NCBI GenBank assembly: GCA_020444245.1
Contig: JAHLLI010000018.1
Location: 46,815 to 110,814 of the forward strand
Direction of reading: 5' to 3'
Length of the DNA stretch: 64,000 bases
Origin: Actinomycetales bacterium
GTDB taxonomy: Bacteria; Actinomycetota; Actinomycetes; Actinomycetales; Cellulomonadaceae
Shown: one piece after another, positions 26,695 to 34,333 of the stretch
Layout: the number at the start of each line of letters is the position of its first letter
How positions within the stretch are numbered: position 1 is the first letter of the stretch
Notes under the pieces: generated by a model
Told to the model about the DNA's origin: nothing
Databases searched by the model: none
Seen by the model: only the letters and a program-made list of their open reading frames with translations
Position numbers and translations under genes: made by a program

Positions 26695-27867
26695 TCATGG
26701 CTCGTCGACGATCTCCAGGACTCGCCGGCAGGCGAAGACGCGGCCGTAGCTGCGGCCGGTGACCTCCTCCAGGTACCCGAGGTCGACGAGTTTCTGGATG
26801 GCGTTGTTGGCGGGCGGGTAGGTGACGTTGTGCATCCGGGAGGCCTGCGTCGGGGTGATGACCGGCCATCCGATCAGGTCCTCGATGAGCTCCAGCACGA
26901 TTCCTCTGGCCCGTTCGGCCCGTAGCCTCTCGACCATCTCGGTGCGGAAGGCGACGAGCTTGTCGATGCGTTCACAGGCCCGTACGGCTTGGTCCTTGGC
27001 GCCCTGGGCGAAGAACTGGACCCACCTGTCGAAGTCGCCGGTCCTGCTGACCTCCAGGAGGAGATCCTTGTACTCCTCCTTGTTCGGTTCGAGATAGGGC
27101 GAGAGGTTGAGGATCGGGTAGCGCAGTGCGCCGCGATCAATCAGTTGGAGCACGGCCACCAGCCGGCCGATGCGGCCGTTGCCATCGGTGAACGGGTGCA
27201 GGGTCTCGAACTGGTAGTGGGCGAGGGCAACTCGCACGAGCAGTGGTATGTCGTCCTCGCGGTTGATCCACTTGTCCCAGTCGTCGACACCCTTGGTCAG
27301 CTCTGGTCCGGGCGGTGGGGGGACGAACCGCGCCCCGGTCAGCCCCGTGCGCCTTTCGCCAATGAACACGTAGGTCGAGCGGAGCGAGCCGGCGCCGTAG
27401 GAATCACCGCGGGTCCCCCTTACCAAGATCGCCTGTAGACGCTTGATGAGGTTGAAGCGGAGCGGCTCGTGCGCGATCAGACCTACGCCCTCGTTCGCAG
27501 CCTGTGCGTAGTTGCGGATCTCGCGCACCTCGGAGCTCTGCCGGCGCTCCTCGATGTAGTCGGCCTCGAGCACGTCGAACAGGGGGGCGTAGGTGCCCTC
27601 GAGGGCACTGGTGCTCACGGCCTCCTTGTAGAGCGTGGGGCGGATTAGCAGATCAGGCCGGGGCAGTCGGCCGGCCGAGGCGTCGAGGCGCCCGATGGCA
27701 CGTTCGGCCTCGGCGACGATCTTGTACGTCTTCGAGGCAAGTACGAGGTCATCGGGGAGCGGGTTGGGGATGTAGGCGATGTGCTCGTGAACGGATCCAC
27801 GGGCATCCGTGACCTTGATCGGGACTACTCGCCCGGTCGGTGACTCGGAGAAGTCCGCCGCGCGCAT
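26695..27867 (-). CDS. Fic family protein (probable AMP transferase) with built-in inhibitory helix
   Basis: 390 residues. N-terminal Fic_N region with the inhibitory motif (S/T)xxxE(G/N) as T86SALEG91 in STSALEG, so autoinhibited (class II). The Fic core motif HPFTDGNGRIGR (224-235) is intact, with catalytic His224. A C-terminal winged-helix-like region (about 325-390, ITPTQASRMHNVTYPPANNAIQKLVDLGYLEEVTGRS-like) may bind DNA. Fic enzymes usually transfer AMP to Thr/Tyr/Ser of target proteins. No separate antitoxin gene is present. The gene stands alone between direct repeats, looks less GC-rich than its neighbours, and has palindromes in its promoter, suggesting acquisition and self-regulation. 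Confidence 0.9.
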   Translation of the reverse strand: MRAADFSESPTGRVVPIKVTDARGSVHEHIAYIPNPLPDDLVLASKTYKIVAEAERAIGRLDASAGRLPRPDLLIRPTLYKEAVSTSALEGTYAPLFDVLEADYIEERRQSSEVREIRNYAQAANEGVGLIAHEPLRFNLIKRLQAILVRGTRGDSYGAGSLRSTYVFIGERRTGLTGARFVPPPPGPELTKGVDDWDKWINREDDIPLLVRVALAHYQFETLHPFTDGNGRIGRLVAVLQLIDRGALRYPILNLSPYLEPNKEEYKDLLLEVSRTGDFDRWVQFFAQGAKDQAVRACERIDKLVAFRTEMVERLRAERARGIVLELIEDLIGWPVITPTQASRMHNVTYPPANNAIQKLVDLGYLEEVTGRSYGRVFACRRVLEIVDEP

Positions 27868-27897
27868 GGCTCCCCTATAGTTTCTTCGACGTAATTC

Positions 27898-27926
27898 ATA
27901 GGATAGCGCCAGATCCTATAGATCTG
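27898..27926. promoter_or_regulatory. Overlapping palindromes in the fic promoter
   Basis: ATAGGAT-N8-ATCCTAT (27898-27919) overlaps CAGATC-CTATA-GATCTG (27910-27926), 31-59 bp upstream of the fic start in an AT-rich stretch unlike the rest of the window. CTATAG also occurs at 27875-27880. The layout suggests an operator; the Fic C-terminal winged helix is a candidate binder. Inference. Confidence 0.5.
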
Positions 27927-27961
27927 ACGGCTTCCTTCATAGCCTTCGTCGACAACGTTCT

Positions 27962-27985
27962 GGGGTTACGTTCCGGGAGGGCTGA
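27962..27985. repeat. Direct repeat, right copy (end of the GGDEF-EAL gene)
   Basis: GGGGT-TA-CGTTCCGGGAGGGCTGA, the partner of 26632-26655. Here it forms, on the opposite strand, the last codons (VSPPGT) and stop TAA of the GGDEF-EAL gene, so the present C-terminus of that protein lies inside the repeat. Confidence 0.7.
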
Positions 27986-30458
27986 CCGGACCGAGGTACT
28001 CGGCCTCGAACTGGTCGACGGGCATGGGACGCCCGAGCAGGAAGCCCTGCGCGAACTCGCAGCCCTGGGCCGCGAGGAACGCCAGCTGTGCCGGCGTCTC
28101 GATGCCCTCGGCGACCGTGCGCAGGCCGAGGGTACGGGCCAGCGCGACGAGCGCCTTGAGCAGCTCGTCGTGCTCCACGCCCGTGCCGAGGCCGCGGACG
28201 AAGCTCCGGTCGATCTTCAGGACGTCCAGCGGGAACCGGGTGAGGTAGTTCAGCGCCGAGTAGCCGGTGCCGAAGTCGTCGATCGCGATCCGGACGCCCC
28301 GCCCCCTCAGGTGAGTCAGGGCGGCCTGCACCGAGCCGGAGTCCTCCAGGAGCAGGTTCTCCGTGATCTCGGCGATGAGTGCGGTCGGCGCGCAGCCGTT
28401 GGCTCCGAGTGCCTCGTCGACCGCGCCACCGATGTCGTCGAGCAGGAACTGCCGTGTCGAGAAGTTGACGGCGATCGCCACGGTGTCGACCTCGCTGCGT
28501 CCCCGGTTCCAGCGCGCGGCCGACCTCGTGGCCTCGTTCAGCACCCAGCGGCCGATCCGGACGATCGCGCCGGTCTCCTCGGCGATCGGGATGAACTCGT
28601 CGGGTCCGACCGCGCCGAGCGTGGGGTGCTGCCAACGCAGCAGCGCCTCGGCTGCGCTAAGCCGGCGTGGCGGCCCGAGCAGGAACACCGGCTGGACGTG
28701 CATCTGCAGCTGAGAGGCGAGGTCCGGGTCGTCGAGAGCGCGCTCGATCGCCGCCCGGCGCTGGAGCGCGGTGCTGAGCTCAGGGCGGAAGTACTCGACC
28801 CGGCCCCGGCCGGCGCGCTTGGCCTGGTACATCGCGATGTCGGCATGCATGATCAGGGTCTCGATGGTGTCGCCGTCCTCCGGGTACACCGCCACCCCGA
28901 TGCTGGCGCTGGTCCGGGCCGCGGCTCCCACGTGCTGCTGGGTGAGGGCCTGCAGGACCTTGTCCCCGAGGGCGACCAGGTCCTGCGGAGTGTCGAGGTC
29001 CTCGATGACGATCATGAACTCGTCCCCGCCCAGCCGGACGAACAGGTCGTACGACCGCAGGCAGGCACGGACGCGGTCGGCGACGTCGCGCAGCACCTGG
29101 TCGCCACCCGCGTGCCCCAGCGTGTCGTTGACGCTCTTGAACGCGTCGAGGTCCAGCAGCAGTACGGCAGCTCGTCGTCCGGAGCGCGTCGCGGCCTCGA
29201 GCATCCCGGGCGCCCGGTCGTAGAGCGCCTTGCTGTTCGGCAGGCCGGTGAGCAGGTCGGTGCGAGCCATCCGCTCCAGCTCGTCGCGGTGGTGCACGCT
29301 CTCGGTGATGTCGCGCCCCACACCCAGGACGCTGACCAGCGCGCCCCCTTCCCCGTGCTCTGGCACGCACAGGATCTCGTGGACGTGCTCCAGACCGTCG
29401 TCCAGGGCGACGAACCGCTGGTCCACCATCTCGGCGGGACCGCCGGCGAGGACCCGGGCGATCGCCTGCGACGCGGCGTCGAAGCGCCCCGGCGCCACCT
29501 CGGCGATGCTGCGTCCGTAGACCTGGTCCGCCGGTAGGCCCAGTACGCCGAGCATCCGCGGGTTGGCGTAGACGAAACGGCCGTGGGTGTCCCAGCGTGC
29601 GATCTGGTCGCCCGCGTTCTCCGCGAGCGAGCGGAACTCACGCTCCCGCTCGGTCGCCGCCTGACGGGCCTCGACCAGGTCGGAGACGTCGCGGCCGATC
29701 GCCAGGGCACCGGTGATCGAGCCGTCGGCACCGCACTCGGCGCGGATCAGGACGCTGTGCGTGGCGCGGACGCCGTCGGGCCGCAGCACCGTGACCTCGA
29801 CCCGACCGGGAGCGCCCGTCCGTAGCGCGCGCATGAGCAGGCGCTCGTACTCCTCCGCGCCGGTCATGCCCGCCGGACCGGCCTCCACGGGCCGCCTGCC
29901 CAGTATGAGGTCGACGGTCGTGTTGACCCTCTGCTCGAAGGCCGGGTTGCAGTAGGTGGCGTACCCGTTCAGGTCGTAGCGGATGATGTTGTCCGGGGTG
30001 TTCTCGGCGAGGGTGCGGAACTCGGCCTCGCGGTCCCGCAGCGCCTGCTCGGCCTCCCGGAACTGGGTGACGTCACGCGTGGTGAGAAGGATCAGGGTGC
30101 GTCCCCCGCCCGGCTCCCGCTCGGCTCGGACACGGACCACGTGACGCCGCTCCGCGGTGGTGCCCGCCGGGTGCCAGGCGAGCTCGTCCTCCACGAGGTC
30201 CTGCTCGGGTCGGTCCCGAACGGCGACGGCGAGCGCGGCGACTGCCTCGGTCGCCTCGCCGAACGGACGGAGCTCGATGAGCGGTCTACCGGCGCACGTG
30301 GCCGACGAGCACCCGGTCGCCGCCGTGAAGGCCGCGTTCGCGTAGAGCAGGCGCAGCTCGTCGTCCAGGCACGCGAACGGGTCCGGTGACCCGTCGAGCC
30401 AGGCGGCGGCGCGTGACTCCAGCCCTGACTGCCCCCACAGTCCCTCGCGAGCATCCAC
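27966..30458 (-). CDS. PAS-PAS-PAS-GGDEF-EAL cyclic di-GMP enzyme
   Basis: 830 residues, no membrane segment. Three PAS sensors (about 20-135, 145-260, 270-390) precede a diguanylate cyclase domain with GGDEF (477-481) and an intact I-site RSYD (468-471), then a phosphodiesterase domain: EAL at 604-606, VNFSTRQF, EITEN, IDDFGTGYS, LKIDRSFV, AEGIET and QGFLLGRP. All residues for both synthesis and hydrolysis of c-di-GMP look intact, so net activity depends on PAS input. Start ATG 30458 follows GGAGGGTG. Monocistronic. The last residues come from the direct repeat next to fic. A link to the flagellar genes here is conceivable but unproven. Confidence 0.92.
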   Translation of the reverse strand: MDAREGLWGQSGLESRAAAWLDGSPDPFACLDDELRLLYANAAFTAATGCSSATCAGRPLIELRPFGEATEAVAALAVAVRDRPEQDLVEDELAWHPAGTTAERRHVVRVRAEREPGGGRTLILLTTRDVTQFREAEQALRDREAEFRTLAENTPDNIIRYDLNGYATYCNPAFEQRVNTTVDLILGRRPVEAGPAGMTGAEEYERLLMRALRTGAPGRVEVTVLRPDGVRATHSVLIRAECGADGSITGALAIGRDVSDLVEARQAATEREREFRSLAENAGDQIARWDTHGRFVYANPRMLGVLGLPADQVYGRSIAEVAPGRFDAASQAIARVLAGGPAEMVDQRFVALDDGLEHVHEILCVPEHGEGGALVSVLGVGRDITESVHHRDELERMARTDLLTGLPNSKALYDRAPGMLEAATRSGRRAAVLLLDLDAFKSVNDTLGHAGGDQVLRDVADRVRACLRSYDLFVRLGGDEFMIVIEDLDTPQDLVALGDKVLQALTQQHVGAAARTSASIGVAVYPEDGDTIETLIMHADIAMYQAKRAGRGRVEYFRPELSTALQRRAAIERALDDPDLASQLQMHVQPVFLLGPPRRLSAAEALLRWQHPTLGAVGPDEFIPIAEETGAIVRIGRWVLNEATRSAARWNRGRSEVDTVAIAVNFSTRQFLLDDIGGAVDEALGANGCAPTALIAEITENLLLEDSGSVQAALTHLRGRGVRIAIDDFGTGYSALNYLTRFPLDVLKIDRSFVRGLGTGVEHDELLKALVALARTLGLRTVAEGIETPAQLAFLAAQGCEFAQGFLLGRPMPVDQFEAEYLGPVSPPGT

Positions 30459-30624
30459 GGCGACACCCTCCGTTCCGGCCCGGTGTCTCAGGCGCGAACC
30501 TAGCGCCCCGAGGCCCCATCAGTGACGGACCTCTGGCACCTCGGGAGCGGCGGCCGCACTCAGATCCGCAGCCGTTCGGGGATGTGAGGGGCGGCGGTGG
30601 TCGACGCAGGACCGAGAACGAGAA

Positions 30625-30652
30625 GAGTCGGAGACCCGGGGGTCTCCGACTC
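30625..30652 (-). terminator. Terminator downstream of tRNA-Leu
   Basis: Perfect 12-bp stem GAGTCGGAGACC / GGTCTCCGACTC with loop CGGG; on the minus strand it is followed by a T-containing stretch (TTCTCGTTCTC). A second perfect 18-bp palindrome CCTGGGAGATCTCCCAGG (30661-30678) lies between it and the tRNA 3' end and may help 3' processing. Nothing else is seen in 30459-30684. Confidence 0.82.
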
Positions 30653-30684
30653 GTTGTCGACCTGGGAGATCTCCCAGGATTCAG

Positions 30685-30767
30685 TGCGCGAGGGGGGACT
30701 TGAACCCCCACGCCCTTGCGGGCACTGGCACCTGAAGCCAGCGCGTCTGCCATTTCGCCACTCGCGC
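30685..30767 (-). tRNA. tRNA-Leu (anticodon CAG)
   Basis: 83-nt tRNA with the long variable arm of class II tRNAs. Acceptor GCGCGAG pairs with CTCGCGC, discriminator A; anticodon stem GCTGG/CCAGT-side encloses TTCAGGT with CAG; variable arm TGCCCGCAAGGGCGT; T-arm GGTTCAAGTCC. CCA not encoded. Confidence 0.96.
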
Positions 30768-30837
30768 GCGAGCCAGAAGGCTAGCACGCACCCGGGCCGC
30801 GTCCGAACCCGCTCGCGACCCCGCCGCCTCGCTCCCG

Positions 30838-31872
30838 CTACAGCCACCCGTTGCGCCGGAACGCACGGAACAGGACCAGGCAGAACACCGCCGTCAGGCC
30901 CATCGTGACCGGGAACCCCCACTCCCAGCTCAGGCCCGGCATGTGGCGGAAGTTCATCCCGAAGACCCCGGCCACGGCCGTGGGGACCAGGCCGATCGCG
31001 GCCCAGGCGGAGATCTTGCGCATGTCCTCGTTCTGGCGCAGCGAGATGCGGTTCTGCACCACCGTGACCCGCGCCGTGTTCACCTCGAGCACCGCGCTCA
31101 GCTGGCGGTCCATCAGGTCCACCGACTCCGCGGCGCGCAGCACGTGGTCCTGCACGTCGCGGAAGTGGTGGGTGCTGTCCTCGCGCACGTGCGGGGCCTG
31201 CGCGGCGACCAGCTGCTCGATCGGCCGGGTCAGCGGGGCGACCGCGCGCTGGAACGCGGCGATCTCGTCCTTGAGCTTGTAGATCCGCTCGGAGTGGTCG
31301 GCGTCGTCGGGGCCGAACACCTCGCCCTCGATCTCGTCGATGTCGCGCTCGAGCTCGCCGACCACCTGCTCGTACTGGTCGACCACCAGGTCCGCCACCC
31401 GGTACAGCACCACCGACGGGCCGAAGTCCGGCAGCTCGGTCCCGGGGTCGTCCATCTCGCGGCGGACGCGGGCGAGCACGTCGCTGGGCCCGTGGCGGAC
31501 CGTGACCACGAAGTCAGCGCCCAGGAACACCGCCACCTCGGCTACCTCGACCATCTCCTCGCGCTCGAGGTAGCCCACGGGCCGCAGCACCATGAACGTC
31601 AGGTCCCCGTACACCTCGAGCTTGGGCCGCTGGTGCGCGGAGACGGCATCCTCGACCGCGAGCTCCGGCAGCCCGAGCGCGTCCGCGACCTCGCCGATCT
31701 GGGCGTCGGTGGGCTGGGCGAGCCCGAGCCACAGGAAGCCGCCCGACTCCCGCACCGCTGCGAGCGCCTCGTCGAGCGAGGCGAGGTCCGGCACGCGCCG
31801 GCCGTCGGCGTAGACGGCCAGGTCGACGACGGCGTCGCCGCCGACGGGCGTCGCACGGACGGCATCGGGCAT
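30838..31872 (-). CDS. corA: CorA family Mg2+/Co2+ transporter
   Basis: 344 residues from ATG 31872. Large cytoplasmic alpha/beta plus helical funnel domain (1-285) followed by two C-terminal transmembrane helices (about 288-308 and 320-340). The pore signature GMN is present in GVFGMNFRHMP, with Phe in place of the usual Tyr before GMN. CorA pentamers import divalent cations along the electrochemical gradient. Monocistronic; 65 bp downstream of the DUF1697 gene on the same strand. Confidence 0.92.
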   Translation of the reverse strand: MPDAVRATPVGGDAVVDLAVYADGRRVPDLASLDEALAAVRESGGFLWLGLAQPTDAQIGEVADALGLPELAVEDAVSAHQRPKLEVYGDLTFMVLRPVGYLEREEMVEVAEVAVFLGADFVVTVRHGPSDVLARVRREMDDPGTELPDFGPSVVLYRVADLVVDQYEQVVGELERDIDEIEGEVFGPDDADHSERIYKLKDEIAAFQRAVAPLTRPIEQLVAAQAPHVREDSTHHFRDVQDHVLRAAESVDLMDRQLSAVLEVNTARVTVVQNRISLRQNEDMRKISAWAAIGLVPTAVAGVFGMNFRHMPGLSWEWGFPVTMGLTAVFCLVLFRAFRRNGWL

Positions 31873-31936
31873 GGCTCCGAGGGTAGGCGCCGGCGGGCCC
31901 CGTCGCGCCACGTGGTGCGCGGGTGTCGAGAGCCGG

Positions 31937-32470
31937 TCACTCCCGCCCGGCGGCGAGGGCGAGCACGGCGTCGACCGTGCGGAGGTTCCGCGCCGTGCCG
32001 ACCACCCCGAGACGGTGGTGCAGCCGACCGACGTCCAGCGTCGCGCGCCCCATCCCATCGGCGAACCGCAGGTGCAGCTCGCGGCCGACCACCCGCCACT
32101 GGTCGTCGCCGGTCGGCACCTCGGCCGCGGCAGCGAGCCCCGCCGCAGCCGGCGCGTCGAGCAGGAAGGACACGTAGGAGAACCTCGGGTCGACAACCTC
32201 GAACGGGTGGGCTGCCAGCGCGTCGGCGACCTCGGCCGGCGTCCGCGAGATCACGTCGCGGCGGAACCCGTACCCCCGCTCGACGGCGTCCTCCACGGCA
32301 CGGTCGAACGCCGCCGGGTCGTCCGGCACGCCGAGCACCGCGTTGCCCGAGGCGATGTAGGTGCGCACGTCGGTGGCACCGAGGTCGGTGAGGAGCGCGC
32401 GCAGCCCCGCCATCGGCAGCGTCGCGCCACCGACGTTCACCGCCCGGAGAAACAGGATCCGGGTCGCCAT
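31937..32470 (-). CDS. DUF1697 family protein
   Basis: 177 residues from ATG 32470 behind GGTGGGG. It begins MATRILFLRAVNVGGATLPMAGLRALLTDLG, then TYIASGNAVL, the opening of DUF1697, a widespread cytoplasmic family of unknown function. The C-terminal HLRFADGMGRATLDV resembles the family's closing strands. No catalytic motif. Extending the frame upstream would overlap the divergent AI-2E transporter start. Confidence 0.88.
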   Translation of the reverse strand: MATRILFLRAVNVGGATLPMAGLRALLTDLGATDVRTYIASGNAVLGVPDDPAAFDRAVEDAVERGYGFRRDVISRTPAEVADALAAHPFEVVDPRFSYVSFLLDAPAAAGLAAAAEVPTGDDQWRVVGRELHLRFADGMGRATLDVGRLHHRLGVVGTARNLRTVDAVLALAAGRE

Positions 32471-32582
32471 CGCCCCACCCTCGCACCTCCCACCGACCCC
32501 GGCGGTCCCACTCGGCGCCCCAACGCCGTGGACCCTCGTGCCAGGGGGCCGTCCGACGCTACGTTGCACCCGGGAGGCGACC

Positions 32583-33767
32583 ATGACGAATGACCTGCCC
32601 GACCCCGACCGGACCGATCTGAGCGACCGGGCCACTTTCGACCATCTCGTGTGGACCGTCCTGTGGAAGGTCGTGGCGGTCGGCCTGATCACGGCCGGCG
32701 GCCTGTTCGTCCTGTACCAGGCCAGGCATCTGCTGTCGCTGCTGGTGGTCTCGACGTTCTTCGCGCTCGCGATCATCCCCGGGGTGGCGGCATTGCAGCG
32801 CCGCTTCAGATGGAGTCGTGGCGCGGCGGTCGCGGTGATCTACCTGGCCGGGCTGGTGGTCGCCGCGCTGATGATCGCCGTGCTGATCCCCGCGATCGTG
32901 AAGTTCGGCCAGGCCGTGGCCGACTCGGCACCGGGCTGGGTGTCGCAGCTGAACGACCTCGGCTCCAGGGTGCTCGGCGTGCCGGTGGTCGACCCGGCCA
33001 CCGGGGAGGTCATGGCCGATGCGACCAGGGCGGCGTTGGCGACCTGGGGCGAGGACGTGCTCGGTGTGGTGTCCTCCGGGATCGGGCTGGCGTTCGACCT
33101 GCTGACCATCGCCTCCTTCACCTTCTACATCGCGGCGGACTACCCCCGCCTGGAGCGCGCCCTGATGTCCCGGATGCCGCCGCGCCGCCAGGAGCGGTTC
33201 GGCTGGATCTCCGAGGTCTCGATCGAGCAGACCGGTGGGTACTTCTACTCCCGGACGCTGCTGCTGGTCATCAACGCCGCGCTGTCGTTCGCGGTGATGA
33301 TGATGCTCGGGCTGCCGTTGGTGTTCGCGCTCCCGATGGCGGTGTTCATGGGGTTCTTCGCCGAGTTCATCCCGGTGATCGGCACGTTCGTCGGTGCGGC
33401 GGTGCCGATCGTGGTGACCCTGGCGGTGCGGGGGATCGGTTCGGCGCTCGTGCTGCTGGTGTGGGTGACGGTGTACCAGCAGATCGAGAACCTGGTGCTC
33501 AGCCCACGGCTCTCGGCCAAGACCATGGAGCTCAACGGCGCGGTGGCCTTCGGGGCGGCGCTGGCCGGTGGCGCGATCGCCGGTCCGATGGGCGCGTTCA
33601 TGGCCCTGCCCGTCGCCGCCATGATCACCGCGGTGGTGAAGAACTCCGGCAAGACCTACGAGGTGGTCTACCGCCTCAAGCACGACCTCGACGCCGATGC
33701 GTCCGACGGTGAGGCGGGCGACGACCTCGACGGCGAGAGCCCGACCGCGGCAGCCGCTGGGGCGTGA
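32583..33767 (+). CDS. AI-2E family transporter (PerM-like membrane protein)
   Basis: 394 residues from ATG 32583 after GGGAGG. Seven to eight transmembrane helices; the family block PVIGTFVGAAVPIVVTLAV, then YQQIENLVLSPRLSAKTMELNG and a Gly/Ala-rich final helix pair. Members include autoinducer-2 exporters and Na+/H+ antiporters, so the substrate is open. Four bp separate it from the ion-channel gene, making a two-gene operon. Acidic C-terminal tail. Confidence 0.9.
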   Translation: MTNDLPDPDRTDLSDRATFDHLVWTVLWKVVAVGLITAGGLFVLYQARHLLSLLVVSTFFALAIIPGVAALQRRFRWSRGAAVAVIYLAGLVVAALMIAVLIPAIVKFGQAVADSAPGWVSQLNDLGSRVLGVPVVDPATGEVMADATRAALATWGEDVLGVVSSGIGLAFDLLTIASFTFYIAADYPRLERALMSRMPPRRQERFGWISEVSIEQTGGYFYSRTLLLVINAALSFAVMMMLGLPLVFALPMAVFMGFFAEFIPVIGTFVGAAVPIVVTLAVRGIGSALVLLVWVTVYQQIENLVLSPRLSAKTMELNGAVAFGAALAGGAIAGPMGAFMALPVAAMITAVVKNSGKTYEVVYRLKHDLDADASDGEAGDDLDGESPTAAAAGA

Positions 33768-33771
33768 GCGG

Positions 33772-34329
33772 ATGAGTCCCACCCGGATCGGTGACCTCGA
33801 GCCGCGCCTCCGACGCCGTGCCCTGGCCCGCTCGGCCGTGTGGGTCGTGCTCAGCTGGCTGGTCCTGTTCGGTGTCTACTTCGCCGCGCCCGACCGGGTG
33901 CCCAAGGACGGGGCCACGGTGGTCGCCACGGCGCTCGGGACGTTGGTGTTCCTGGCGTTCCTCGGCTGGCAGGTCCGGCGGATCCTGCGGGCCGAGCTGC
34001 CGCAGCTGCGGGCGGCCGAGGCCGTCGGCGTTCTCACCGCGGTGTTCGTGGTGCTGTTCGCGTCGATCTACTGGGTGATGTCCGCGGTGGACCCGGCGCA
34101 GTTCACCGAGCCACTGGACCGCGTCTCGGCGCTGTACTTCACGGTCGCGGTGGCCACCACGGTGGGATTCGGCGACATCGTGGCCGTCTCCCCGGCCGCC
34201 CGGGGTCTGGTGACGATCCAGATGGTCCTCGACGTCGCGCTGCTCGCCGTGCTCGTCAGGCTGGCGTTCACCCTCGCCAAGGTCTCGCTCGCGAAGGGCG
34301 AGACCCCCGACGGCGACACGCCCGGCTGA
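33772..34329 (+). CDS. Two-pore-helix potassium channel-like protein
   Basis: 185 residues. Four hydrophobic segments (about 22-42, 50-70, 85-105, 140-165) with a pore loop TTVGFGD, the K+ selectivity filter of the Ion_trans_2 family (VATTVGFGDIVAVSPAAR). No RCK/TrkA domain is attached. Likely a small K+ leak channel. It lies four bases after the AI-2E gene and five bp from the convergent hydrolase stop. Confidence 0.87.
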   Translation: MSPTRIGDLEPRLRRRALARSAVWVVLSWLVLFGVYFAAPDRVPKDGATVVATALGTLVFLAFLGWQVRRILRAELPQLRAAEAVGVLTAVFVVLFASIYWVMSAVDPAQFTEPLDRVSALYFTVAVATTVGFGDIVAVSPAARGLVTIQMVLDVALLAVLVRLAFTLAKVSLAKGETPDGDTPG

Positions 34330-34333
34330 GGCG

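Noticed and set aside
30661..30678. Perfect 18-bp palindrome next to tRNA-Leu as an integration (att) site
   Set aside because: No second copy, integrase gene or displaced tRNA fragment was found; a processing or terminator role is simpler.
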